DNA of 64,000 nucleotides from Streptomyces omiyaensis (GTDB lineage Bacteria; Actinomycetota; Actinomycetes; Streptomycetales; Streptomycetaceae), in contig NZ_BMVV01000002.1 in assembly GCF_014650895.1 (NCBI RefSeq), positions 434,001-498,000 on the forward strand, read 5' to 3'. Position 1 is the stretch's first letter; each line of letters begins with the position of its first letter. Both the position numbers and the translations under genes were made by a program. The notes beneath the pieces were generated by a model, which was not told the origin of the DNA, searched no databases, and was given only the letters and a program-made list of their open reading frames with translations. Below are positions 27,396 through 36,048 of this stretch, piece after piece.

Positions 27396-30211
27396 AGATC
27401 ACCATCCTGCTCACCTGGGGCGATGCGATGGGCGGCACCGAGATGGCTGCCTACACGCAGGCCACCCAGCTCCTGTCGCGTCACGAGGTAGAGATCCTCA
27501 GCGTCTTCAAGACCGCCGAGGAGCCCTTCCTCCAGGAGGCGAAGAGCCTGCCGGTCCGCTACCTCGTGGACCGCACGGGCCGCACCCCTCGCCCGGTCCG
27601 CGAGACCTCCCTCACGCCGGAGGAGTGCGCGGCCCTCGCCAAGCTGCCCAGCGAGCTCATCGAGCCGGTCTGGGAGTCCACCTTCGACCGCCTCTCCGAC
27701 ATCGAGATGACGGCCGCGCTCTCGGGCCTCGACACCGATGTCCTGGTGACGACCACGCCGGCCCTCATGGCCGCGGCCGTCAGGCTCGTCCCCTCCTCGG
27801 TGGCCACCGTCCACCAGGAGCACCGCGTCTCCCAGCTGCGCGGCGCCACCGGCGAGCCGCTGCTCACCCACGCCCCGCGGCTCGACGCGCTGGTCTCGCT
27901 CACCGAGCTGACCACCGACTGGTTCGCCGAGTCCCTCGGCGACTCCGCGCCCCTCCTCGCCACCATCCCGAACGCGATGCCCGAGGGGTACCGCCCGCGC
28001 TCCGACCTCGGCGGCAAGACCATCGTCGTGGCCGGCCGCATGGTGCCGGAGAAGCAGCTCGACCACGCGGTGCAGGCCTTCTCCGAGCTCGCCGAGGACT
28101 TCCCGGAGTGGCGGCTGCGCCTCTTCGGCGACGGCCCCCAGCTGGTCAACCTGCGCCGCCTCGTCGAGAGCCTCGGCATGCACGACCGCGTCGAGCTCGT
28201 CGGCCGCAGCCAGCAGATGGCCGAGGAGTGGGCGAAGGCCGCCATCTGCCTGATGCCGTCCCGCGTCGAGTCCTTCGGCCTCGTCATGCTGGAGGCGTTC
28301 ACGGCCGGCGTCCCCGTCGTCGCGTACGACGCGCTGACCGGCCCCTCCCAGATCGTCCGCCACGAGGTCGACGGCCTGCTGGTGCCCGCCGACGACGTCG
28401 CCTCCCTGGGCGCGGCGATGGCCCGCCTGATGGGCGACGACGAGCTCCGCGCCGCCTACGGCGCGGCCGCCCGGGAAGGCGCGCGGGAGCGTTTCGCCCC
28501 CGAGGTCGTCAACGCCCGGTGGGACGAGCTCTTCACCGCGCTGCGCTCCGAGCCGGACGCCGCCCGCGCCGCGGCCCGCGCCGACCGCACCGCCCGCCGC
28601 ATCGCCGGCGGCGGGAGCCGGACCTTCGCCGTCTCCGCCCCGATCAGCAAGCTCGCGCCCTCCGACGACGAGCAGAAGGCCCGCGAGGTCATCCTCCAGG
28701 CCCAGGACCGCAAGACCCTGGTGCGCTCCGCCGGCCGCCTCGCCGAGGTGCGAAACGACATCCCGGCCTGGCGCATGGGCCAGATCAACCTGGAGATCAG
28801 CGCCGAGGCGCTGGAGCGGCACGACGTCCCGTACGTGCTGCTGCACGACCCGTCGACCGTCAGCCACCGCATCGCCGTCAAGGAGACCGACCGCGAGCGG
28901 GCGCTGCGCGCCCTCGGCACGGAGCTGCACGGCAAGCCGGTCTACGCCGAGCTGGTCGCGCCCCGGACCGCCGCGCCGGGCGCCCGCCTCGCGGAGACGC
29001 TGACCGCCGCGCCCGAGGTCGCCGCCGTACGCGTCTTCAAGCCGATGGTGAGCGACAGCCGCATCCTCCGGTACGGCCCGGTCTACGGCTGCAGCGTCGA
29101 GTTCTGGCCCCAGGAGGAGGCGGAGCCCCGCTGGTTCACCGCGCCCCGCGGCACCACGCTGGTCGGCCCGCGCCTGCCCTCGCTCGACGGCGGCGCCCGG
29201 ATCACCGTCGGCGACCGCGACTACCCGACGGTCGACGTCCTGACGAAGCGCCTCATGTGGGACGTCGACTTCCCGATCGACGCCGTCTACACCTGGGTCG
29301 ACGACACCGACCCGGCGTGGCGCGCGAAGCGCGACGCCGCCCGGCAGGCGGCCGGGCTCGCCACCGACGACGCCCAGTCCGGCGACGTCCGCTTCCGCAA
29401 CCGCGACGAGCTGCGCTACTCGCTCCGCTCGCTCGCCACGCACGCCCCCTGGATCCGCAAGGTCTTCCTGGTGACGGACGACCAGGTGCCGTCCTGGCTG
29501 AACACCGAGCACCCGGACATCCAGGTGGTCAGCCACCGCGAGATCTTCGGCGACCCGGAGTGGCTGCCGACCTTCAACTCGCACGCGATCGAGTCGCAGC
29601 TGCACCGCATCGAGGGGCTCTCGGAGCACTTCCTCTACGTCAACGACGACGTCTTCTTCGCGCGTCCGCTGGCCCCGAGCAAGTTCTTCCAGTCGAACGG
29701 CACCTCGTACTTCTTCCGCTCGCCGACGGCCGTCCCGCCGGGCGAGGTCACCGAGGAGACCGAGGGCTACTTCGTCGCGGCCAAGAACAACCAGGCGCTC
29801 CTGGAGGAGGAGTTCGGCCGGATCGCCACCCACGGCTTCCTCCACACGCCGCACCCGCTGCGCCGCAGCGTCCTGGAGGCGATCGCCGAGCGCTGGCCCG
29901 AGGAGACCTCCCGCACGGCGGCCACCCCGTTCCGCGGCCGGACCGACCTGTCGATCACCTCGTCGCTCCACCACCACTTCGCCTACCTCACGGCGAAGGC
30001 GGCGCAGGGCAGCATCTCCTCGGCCTACGTCAACATCGGCGACTACAAGCACCACGTGGCGCTGAGCCGTCTGCTGGCCGCGCGCCACCGGGACGTCCTC
30101 TGCATCGGCGAGTCCGCCGAGGCCGAGGTCCCGCTGGACGAGCAGGACCGCGTGCTGCGGGCGTTCCTGGAGGCGTACTTCCCGGTCCGCTCCCCGTACG
30201 AGCGCGACTGA
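27392..30211 (+). CDS. GT4 glycosyltransferase fused to a Stealth sugar-phosphotransferase
   Basis: A 939-residue bifunctional enzyme. Residues ~1-400 are a GT-B/GT4 transferase (VVAGRMVPEKQLDHAVQAF, FGDGPQLVNLRRLV, PSRVESFGLVMLEAF with the EX7E-type motif). After an Ala/Arg linker and an intermediate domain comes a Stealth module: CR1 FPIDAVYTWVDDTDPAW (~627), CR2 RNRDELRYSLRSLATHAPW and HFLYVNDDVFF (~751), CR3 HTPHPLRRSVLEAI, and a CR4-like AYFPVRSPYERD end. Stealth enzymes transfer hexose-1-phosphate to build phosphodiester-linked polymers. With the GT domain the protein could make an alternating glycosyl/glycosyl-phosphate repeat. The start is ATG 27392, overlapping the upstream stop; longer frames are unsupported. 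Confidence 0.9.
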   Translation: MKITILLTWGDAMGGTEMAAYTQATQLLSRHEVEILSVFKTAEEPFLQEAKSLPVRYLVDRTGRTPRPVRETSLTPEECAALAKLPSELIEPVWESTFDRLSDIEMTAALSGLDTDVLVTTTPALMAAAVRLVPSSVATVHQEHRVSQLRGATGEPLLTHAPRLDALVSLTELTTDWFAESLGDSAPLLATIPNAMPEGYRPRSDLGGKTIVVAGRMVPEKQLDHAVQAFSELAEDFPEWRLRLFGDGPQLVNLRRLVESLGMHDRVELVGRSQQMAEEWAKAAICLMPSRVESFGLVMLEAFTAGVPVVAYDALTGPSQIVRHEVDGLLVPADDVASLGAAMARLMGDDELRAAYGAAAREGARERFAPEVVNARWDELFTALRSEPDAARAAARADRTARRIAGGGSRTFAVSAPISKLAPSDDEQKAREVILQAQDRKTLVRSAGRLAEVRNDIPAWRMGQINLEISAEALERHDVPYVLLHDPSTVSHRIAVKETDRERALRALGTELHGKPVYAELVAPRTAAPGARLAETLTAAPEVAAVRVFKPMVSDSRILRYGPVYGCSVEFWPQEEAEPRWFTAPRGTTLVGPRLPSLDGGARITVGDRDYPTVDVLTKRLMWDVDFPIDAVYTWVDDTDPAWRAKRDAARQAAGLATDDAQSGDVRFRNRDELRYSLRSLATHAPWIRKVFLVTDDQVPSWLNTEHPDIQVVSHREIFGDPEWLPTFNSHAIESQLHRIEGLSEHFLYVNDDVFFARPLAPSKFFQSNGTSYFFRSPTAVPPGEVTEETEGYFVAAKNNQALLEEEFGRIATHGFLHTPHPLRRSVLEAIAERWPEETSRTAATPFRGRTDLSITSSLHHHFAYLTAKAAQGSISSAYVNIGDYKHHVALSRLLAARHRDVLCIGESAEAEVPLDEQDRVLRAFLEAYFPVRSPYERD

Positions 30212-30235
30212 CGCGCGCGGCGCCGTCGACACGGA

Positions 30236-30273
30236 GGGGGCGCCCGGACCGATCCGGTCCGGGCGCCCCCTTT
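30236..30273. terminator. Terminator between the two convergent Stealth genes
   Basis: A perfect 15-bp stem GGGGGCGCCCGGACC with a GATCC loop is followed by CTTT. An ACGGAG/CTCCGT outer pair extends it. It serves both directions. Confidence 0.85.
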
Positions 30274-30292
30274 CTCCGTGCCGTGACGGCGG

Positions 30293-32026
30293 CTACTTCT
30301 CGTACGGGCTCGGGACCGGGAAGTAGGCCTCCAGGAAGGGGGTGATCAGGTCCTTCTGCTCGCCCACCTCCTGCTCCGTCGAGACGGTGTCGTTGACGCA
30401 GAAGACCGTCCTGTCCCTGGCGGCGAGGAGCCGGCCGAGCCGGGTCTCGGTCCACGGGTGGGTCAGGTCCAGGTAGGAGTACGGCAGCTGGGAGGGGACC
30501 GCGCGCCCGGTGTGGAAGGCGTAGTAGTGGTGCAGCGAGGACGAGATCGAGATGTCGTCGATGCTGCGGAAGCGGTTCGCCTCCGTCAGGCGGTACTCCT
30601 CGGCGAACTCCGTCTCGATCTCCGTCAGCACGCTGCGGCGCAGCGGGTGCGGCATGTGCTTCATCTTCTGGACGAGGACGGCGCCGTACCGCTCCTGGAT
30701 CAGGCGGCGGTTGTTCTTGCCGGCGGCGGCCACCGGCGGGTCGTCGACGGTCCGCTCGCCGAGCGGCACCAGCGCCGACGACGGGAAGAACTTCGTGAGG
30801 CCGTTGGCGAGGAAGAAGTCGCCCGGCGTCACCTCGTTGCCGAGCATCACGTCGTCGTTGAAGTAGAGGAAGTGCTCGGAGAGCCCCTCGATGTGGTGCA
30901 GCTGCGACTCGATCGCGTGCGAGTTGAAGGTCGGCAGCAGCTCGGGGGAGCGGAAGACGTCCCGGTGCGGGACGACCTTCAGGCCCGGCGCGCCGGTGTC
31001 CAGCCACTCCGGCGTCTGGTCGTCGGTCACCAGGTAGATGTTCCGCACCCAGGGCGCGTACATGTGGAGCGAGCGCAGCGAGTAGCGCAGCTCGTCGCGG
31101 CTGAGGTAGCGGGCGGCGTTGGCCGCCTCCGCGTGGTAGCCCTCGCCGGAGAACTCGGCGCGGCGGCGCAGCCAGGCCGGGTCCGCGCCGTCCACCCAGG
31201 TGTAGACGACGTCGACCGGGAAGGTGACCTCGGTGGTGGGGACCACGGCGGTCTCCGCGCGGGCGGGGACGAGCGGGGCGCCCTCCGGGTCGCGGGGCGC
31301 GAGGCTGGTGAAGTACGGCTCCGCCAGCGGGACGATCTCGCCGGCGGGCGGCAGGACCGTGGCGATCCGGCCGGCCCGGGGCGCGGTCAGCTCGCCCTCC
31401 TCCAGCGTCCAGAACTCGACGTCGCAGCCGTACAGGTCGCCGAGGGCCAGCTGGTGGGTCGGGTCCGTGTGGTACCAGGTGAGGCGCAGCACGGCGGAGG
31501 TTCCCAGCCGCTGCCAGGTCGCCGGTTCGAAGCCGGGCTGGGACTCGCGGGTGACCGGGTTGTTGCCGTTGACCGGCGTCACGTACCCGGGCAGCCGCTT
31601 GCAGGCCTCGGCGAGGGCGGCGAGGACGGCGGCGCGGTCCTCCGCGCGGACCGCGACGGCGGCCGCGGTGTCCGACTGGCCGCGGACGCAGAAGTGCTCG
31701 ACGCCCGCCGAGGCCAGCGCCGCCAGGACCGCGTCCAGGTTGGCCCGGCGGGCCGCGAGCGGGGTGATCCCCTCGGTGACGAGCGCCACCTTCGGCTCCC
31801 GGCCGATGTTGATCACGGCGCGGTCGGCACCGGCGGTGTAGGTCCCGTAACGCTTGGCGAGCCGTCCGCCGCGCCGCCGCTCGGCGGCCGCGGTGCCACT
31901 GGCGATGCGCATCTTCACCCGTCGGCGCATGTCGGCGTCGACCTGCGAGACGATGGCCCGCCTCACGCGTTCCGGCACGGCTCGGCGGTAGACCCCAAGC
32001 AGCCTGGGTGCCTCGGGATTTCGCAC
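30293..32026 (-). CDS. Stealth-family sugar-phosphate transferase
   Basis: A 577-residue protein with Stealth regions FPVDVVYTWVDGADPAW (CR1, ~269), SRDELRYSLRSLHMYAPW and EHFLYFNDDVML (CR2, ~389), HMPHPLRRSVLTEI (CR3), and a terminal AYFPVPSPYEK. The N-terminal ~260 residues resemble the intermediate domain of the convergent GT4-Stealth protein (both contain Y-G-C-x-VEFW), so the two are paralogues. The predicted reaction is transfer of a hexose(NAc)-1-phosphate from a nucleotide sugar to a glycan acceptor in the cytosol. The start is GTG 32026 with AAGGAG 9 nt upstream; the much longer open frame is spurious. It is convergent with the GT4-Stealth gene and divergent from galE. Confidence 0.9.
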   Translation of the reverse strand: MRNPEAPRLLGVYRRAVPERVRRAIVSQVDADMRRRVKMRIASGTAAAERRRGGRLAKRYGTYTAGADRAVINIGREPKVALVTEGITPLAARRANLDAVLAALASAGVEHFCVRGQSDTAAAVAVRAEDRAAVLAALAEACKRLPGYVTPVNGNNPVTRESQPGFEPATWQRLGTSAVLRLTWYHTDPTHQLALGDLYGCDVEFWTLEEGELTAPRAGRIATVLPPAGEIVPLAEPYFTSLAPRDPEGAPLVPARAETAVVPTTEVTFPVDVVYTWVDGADPAWLRRRAEFSGEGYHAEAANAARYLSRDELRYSLRSLHMYAPWVRNIYLVTDDQTPEWLDTGAPGLKVVPHRDVFRSPELLPTFNSHAIESQLHHIEGLSEHFLYFNDDVMLGNEVTPGDFFLANGLTKFFPSSALVPLGERTVDDPPVAAAGKNNRRLIQERYGAVLVQKMKHMPHPLRRSVLTEIETEFAEEYRLTEANRFRSIDDISISSSLHHYYAFHTGRAVPSQLPYSYLDLTHPWTETRLGRLLAARDRTVFCVNDTVSTEQEVGEQKDLITPFLEAYFPVPSPYEK

Positions 32027-32191
32027 TGCGGTCGACTCCTTGAACGTGACCCAACGGAAGGGTGAACCCGTCCAGTATGACGCCTGGCCACCGCCCCTTC
32101 CGGAGCGGTCCGGCCCGCCGGAGGGGGTCCGGTCGGTACGGTGGAGTACCGGTGCACGGGCACCGGGGGCGGACGAGGGGTGTGGTTCAGC

Positions 32192-33178
32192 ATGACGTAC
32201 CTGATCACCGGCGGTGCCGGCTACATCGGCGCGCACGTGGTCCGGGCCATGACGGCGGCGGGCGAGCGGGTCGTCGTCCTCGACGACCTGTCCACCGGGC
32301 ACGCGCACCGTGTCCCCGAGGGCGTACCGCTGGTCGTCGGCTCCGTCCTCGACCGCGAACTGCTCGACCGGACGCTCGCCGGGCACGCCGTCACCGGCGT
32401 CGTCCACCTCGCCGGAAAGAAGCAGGTCGGCGAGTCCGTCGAGCTGCCGCTGCACTACTACGGCGAGAACATCGGCGGCCTCACCGTCCTCCTGGAGGCC
32501 GTCGCCGCGGCCGGGGTGCGCAGCTTCCTCTTCTCCTCCTCCGCCTCCGTGTACGGCATGCCGGACGTCGACCTCGTCACCGAGGCGACCCCCTGCCGGC
32601 CGATGAGCCCGTACGGCGAGACCAAGCTCGCCGGCGAGTGGCTGGTCCGCGCGGCCGGCCGGGCCCACGGCATCGCCACCGCCTGCCTGCGCTACTTCAA
32701 CGTGGCCGGCGCGGCCGGCCCCGAGCTCGCCGACACCGGCGTCTTCAACCTGGTGCCGATGGTCTTCGAGCGGCTCGACGCCGGCGAGGCGCCCCGGATC
32801 TTCGGCGACGACTACGCCACCCCCGACGGCACCTGCGTCCGCGACTACATCCACGTCGAGGACGTCGCCGACGCGCACCTGGCCGCCGCCCACAAGCTCG
32901 CCGCGTGGGCGGGGAGCGGCGAGCCGCGCGACCTCACCGTCAACATCGGACGGGGCGAGGGCGTCTCCGTCGCGGAGATGGTCGCCCTCATCGGCGAGGT
33001 CACCGGGCGCACGACCGAGCCCGTCGTCACCCCGCGCCGCCCCGGCGACCCGGCCGGCGTCGTCGCCTCCGCCGACCTGATCGCCGCCGAGCTGGGCTGG
33101 AAGGCCCGGCGCGACGTCCGCGACATGGTCGCCTCCGCCTGGGCCGGCTGGACGGCCCGCCACGGCGCGACCGTCTGA
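32192..33178 (+). CDS. galE: UDP-glucose 4-epimerase
   Basis: A 328-residue extended SDR enzyme interconverting UDP-Glc/UDP-Gal and possibly the N-acetyl forms. The NAD-binding motif GGAGYIGAHV is at residues ~7-16, the catalytic Ser is in SSSASVYG, and YGETK carries the Tyr/Lys pair. The start is ATG 32192, directly before the Rossmann strand; the upstream extension is not conserved-looking. Its place between the Stealth and GtrA genes suggests it supplies the UDP-galactose/GalNAc donor for the wall polymer rather than serving galactose catabolism. No galK or galT is nearby. Confidence 0.93.
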   Translation: MTYLITGGAGYIGAHVVRAMTAAGERVVVLDDLSTGHAHRVPEGVPLVVGSVLDRELLDRTLAGHAVTGVVHLAGKKQVGESVELPLHYYGENIGGLTVLLEAVAAAGVRSFLFSSSASVYGMPDVDLVTEATPCRPMSPYGETKLAGEWLVRAAGRAHGIATACLRYFNVAGAAGPELADTGVFNLVPMVFERLDAGEAPRIFGDDYATPDGTCVRDYIHVEDVADAHLAAAHKLAAWAGSGEPRDLTVNIGRGEGVSVAEMVALIGEVTGRTTEPVVTPRRPGDPAGVVASADLIAAELGWKARRDVRDMVASAWAGWTARHGATV

Positions 33179-33219
33179 GACGCGACCGGTCCGGGCCAGG
33201 GGACGTCTGAGACGCGGAC

Positions 33220-33279
33220 GCCCGGGACGCGACCGCCCGGGACGCGACCGCCCGGGACGCGACCGCCCGGGACGCGACC
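33220..33279. repeat. Four perfect tandem copies of a 15-bp unit after galE
   Basis: GCCCGGGACGCGACC repeats four times without error. Degenerate copies flank it from the galE stop to ~33340, and some include the GCGACCGTCTGAG that forms the galE 3′ end. The 293-nt gap between galE and the GtrA gene holds nothing else I can recognise. Confidence 0.9.
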
Positions 33280-33471
33280 GTCTGAGGCGCGGGCGCCCGG
33301 GCCGGGGGACGCGTGAGGCGTGACCGTCCGGGCCGGGGGGCGTCCGTGGCGCGGGTCGCTGCGCCGCCGGACGGCCCGGCCCCTTCGCGCGGCCGTACGC
33401 GGGACGCGAGGGGGCGTTCGCCGTGCGCGCGTCGCCCCCACGGCACGTCCCGTTCATCTCGCGGCGATCTG

Positions 33472-33942
33472 ATGGGCCCCATGCGAGACCAGCTCGGCCA
33501 GATCATCCGCTTCGGCGTGGTGGGCGGGATCAACACCGGCACCTTCTTCGGCTGCTACCTGCTGCTCCACCCCTGGATGCCGTACTTCGCCGCGTACACC
33601 CTCGCCTTCCTGCTCAGCATGGTGGGCTCCTTCTTCCTCAACACCTACTTCACCTACCGCACCCGTCCCACCTGGAAGAAGTTCGCCCTCTTCCCCCTCA
33701 CCAACGTCACCAACTACGTCGTGCAGAGCGCCGGCCTGTACGCGCTCGTCACCTGGGCCGGAATGGACGACAGGATCGCGCCACTCGTGGCCGCCGTCGT
33801 CGCCATCCCCTTCACCTACGTGATCTCCCGCCGGATCCTCGTCAGCCGCGGTCCGGACGGCACCGGTCCCGGGGCCGGCGGTCCCGGGGACGGCGGTCCG
33901 GAGAGCGGAATGGAGGAGCGGCGGCCGTCCCGGCTCGCGTAG
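33472..33942 (+). CDS. GtrA-family membrane protein
   Basis: A 156-residue protein with four membrane helices (~12-30, 37-56, 70-92, 100-120) and the family motif IRFGVVGGINTGTFF at the N-terminus. GtrA proteins are thought to flip or bind polyprenyl-linked sugars for surface-polymer glycosylation. The C-terminal tail is Gly/Pro-rich. ATG 33472 or ATG 33481 could be the start; neither has a clear ribosome site. It sits at the end of the glycopolymer island, just before proB. Confidence 0.85.
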   Translation: MGPMRDQLGQIIRFGVVGGINTGTFFGCYLLLHPWMPYFAAYTLAFLLSMVGSFFLNTYFTYRTRPTWKKFALFPLTNVTNYVVQSAGLYALVTWAGMDDRIAPLVAAVVAIPFTYVISRRILVSRGPDGTGPGAGGPGDGGPESGMEERRPSRLA

Positions 33943-34005
33943 ATTGCCCCTCGCGACCGTGCCGGGAGCGGACGGCGCCAGAGACAGCGAACGAGGACGG
34001 CGCAG

Positions 34006-35214
34006 GTGGCGACGGAGATGGCGACGGTGCAGCAGGACATGAACCGACAGGACGCGACTCCGCAGCCGACGACCCCGCAGCCGACGACCCCGCCCGTGAC
34101 CCGCCCCTTCGTCACCGAGGCGCGCCGCATCGTCGTCAAGGTCGGCTCCTCCTCGCTCACCACCGCCGCCGGCGGCCTCGACGCCGACCGGGTCGACGCC
34201 CTCGTCGACGTCCTCGCCAAGGTCCGCAGCGGCGGCGAGAAGGAGATCGTGCTGGTCTCCTCCGGCGCCATCGCCGCCGGACTCGCCCCGCTCGGCCTCA
34301 CCCGCCGCCCCAAGGACCTGGCCCGCCAGCAGGCCGCCGCCAGCGTCGGCCAGGGCCTCCTCGTCGCCCGCTACACCGCCTCCTTCGCCCGCTACGGCGT
34401 CCGCGTCGGCCAGGTGCTGCTCACCACCGACGACACCAGCCGTCGCGCCCACTACCGCAACGCCTACCGCACCCTCGACCAGCTCCTCGCCATGGGCGCG
34501 CTGCCGGTCGTCAACGAGAACGACACCGTCGCCACCGACGAGATCCGCTTCGGCGACAACGACCGCCTCGCCGCGCTCGTCGCCCACCTCGTCCGCGCCG
34601 ACCTCCTCGTCCTCCTCTCCGACGTCGACGGCCTCTACGACGGCGACCCCGCCAAGCCCGGCACCTCCCGGATCGCCGAGGTCGGCGGCCCGCAGGACAT
34701 CGCCCACGTCGAGATCGGCTCCGCCGGCAAGGCCGGCGTCGGCACCGGCGGCATGGTCACCAAGGTCGAGGCCGCCCGGATCGCCGCCGCCGCTGGCATC
34801 CCCGTCGTCCTCACCTCCGCCAGCCGCGCCGCCGACGCCCTCGCCGGCCGCGACACCGGTACGTACTTCCAGCGCACCGGCCGCCGCTCCGCCGACCGGC
34901 TCCTCTGGCTCGCCCACGCCTCCACCCCCCAGGGCTCCCTCGGACTCGACGACGGGGCCGTGCGCGCCGTCGTCGAGGGCAAGAAGTCGCTGCTCGCCGC
35001 CGGCATCGCCGCCGTCGAGGGCGACTTCGTCGCCGGGGACCCGGTCGAGCTCCGCGACGGCTCCGGCCGCCCCGTCGCCCGCGGCCTCGTCAACTTCGAC
35101 GCCAAGGAGCTCCCCCGGATGCTGGGCCGTTCGACGCACGAGCTCGCCCGGGAGCTCGGCCCCGAGTACGAGCGCGAGGTCGTCCACCGCGACGACCTCG
35201 TGGTCCTCGGCTGA
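34006..35214 (+). CDS. proB: Glutamate 5-kinase
   Basis: A 402-residue enzyme of the first committed step of proline synthesis: ATP-dependent phosphorylation of glutamate. The amino-acid-kinase domain runs from RRIVVKVGSSSLTT through VLVSSGAIAAGL and VVNENDTV to GTGGMVTKVEAA. A C-terminal PUA domain (SLLAAGIAAVEGDF, ARGLVNFDAKELP) follows, as in full-length ProB. The first ~35 residues are Pro/Thr/Gln-rich and not conserved in the family; GTG 34006 follows GAGGAC, but a downstream start is possible. proA lies 0.8 kb further on, with one small gene between. Confidence 0.94.
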   Translation: MATEMATVQQDMNRQDATPQPTTPQPTTPPVTRPFVTEARRIVVKVGSSSLTTAAGGLDADRVDALVDVLAKVRSGGEKEIVLVSSGAIAAGLAPLGLTRRPKDLARQQAAASVGQGLLVARYTASFARYGVRVGQVLLTTDDTSRRAHYRNAYRTLDQLLAMGALPVVNENDTVATDEIRFGDNDRLAALVAHLVRADLLVLLSDVDGLYDGDPAKPGTSRIAEVGGPQDIAHVEIGSAGKAGVGTGGMVTKVEAARIAAAAGIPVVLTSASRAADALAGRDTGTYFQRTGRRSADRLLWLAHASTPQGSLGLDDGAVRAVVEGKKSLLAAGIAAVEGDFVAGDPVELRDGSGRPVARGLVNFDAKELPRMLGRSTHELARELGPEYEREVVHRDDLVVLG

Positions 35215-35411
35215 GACCCGGCCGCGGGCCCCGCCGCGCCCCCGTGCGGAAGCCCTTGCGAAACCCCCGCCGAAACGGCTGAAACTCCTGCCATCCGGAA
35301 GGGACCTTTACCAAAACCGCCCCATGCGGCGGCTCGGACTGGTCAACTTTGTCTCGGGGGTAACGAGCAACGCGGGGTACAGCACCACACGCATCACACA
35401 GGAGGCCGCCG

Positions 35412-35918
35412 GTGAGACGAGCGCGCCCAGGGGCACTGCCCCGCGGGACGGCCGAACGCGCCCTGACGAGTGTCGGGGCCGGAGCCGACTTCGACGCGGC
35501 ACAGGACAGTGCCTCGGGAGGCGAGAGCACAGCAGCCGAGACGGGCACACGGGACGGCGGCGCGGGGGAGCGCCCGCTGTCCAAGCTGTGGCACGTCACC
35601 CTCAGCGTGTCCGGCGTCGAGTCATCGCTGCAGGAGGTACGCCGCGGGCTCGAACAGCTGGCCCACGACCACCCCTTCCTGCTGACCAGCCGCTACGCCA
35701 ACGACCACGCCGAGATCCGGTACTGGGAGGAGGCCCGCGACCTGCACGACGCGGCCGCCGTCGCCCTCCGGCTCTGGGGCGAGCACCGGCAGACCGCGAA
35801 GCTCCCTCCGTGGGAGATCGTCGGCCTGGAGGTCATCGACCGGGAGACCTACCACCAGCGGATCGCGGAGGGCTACGGCCCGCCGCCCGCCGCCCCCGTC
35901 GGGGTCCACCCCTACTGA
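35412..35918 (+). CDS. Conserved protein of unknown function between proB and proA
   Basis: A 168-residue soluble protein. The first ~50 residues are disordered (Ala/Gly/Thr-rich). A compact αβ domain follows ([53 protein letters not shown]). It has no catalytic signature I can name. The GTG start has a perfect AGGAGG at 35399-35404, 7 nt upstream, giving high confidence that it is expressed. It lies between proB and proA, and a role linked to proline synthesis is unproven. The preceding 197-nt gap probably holds its promoter but no standard −35/−10 pair stands out. Confidence 0.75.
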   Translation: MRRARPGALPRGTAERALTSVGAGADFDAAQDSASGGESTAAETGTRDGGAGERPLSKLWHVTLSVSGVESSLQEVRRGLEQLAHDHPFLLTSRYANDHAEIRYWEEARDLHDAAAVALRLWGEHRQTAKLPPWEIVGLEVIDRETYHQRIAEGYGPPPAAPVGVHPY

Positions 35919-36036
35919 GCGGACGGGGGCCCTGGTCCTGACGGGCCGGACCCCCGCCGTCCGTACGGTGGCCCGGGCGCGTCTCGCACTGCGGGATGCG
36001 CCCGTCGTACGTGCCGGACGGACCCGTCCGTGCCAG

Positions 36037-36042
36037 TACCCT
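36037..36042 (+). promoter_or_regulatory. −10 hexamer of proA, leaderless geometry
   Basis: TACCCT lies 6 nt before the proA ATG. Confidence 0.5.
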
Positions 36043-36048
36043 GCGGGC

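Noticed and set aside
33190..33471. Longer GtrA frame starting at 33313 and minus-strand frames rich in GGRVP
   Set aside because: They are generated by the 15-bp repeat. The membrane protein proper begins at 33472 or 33481.
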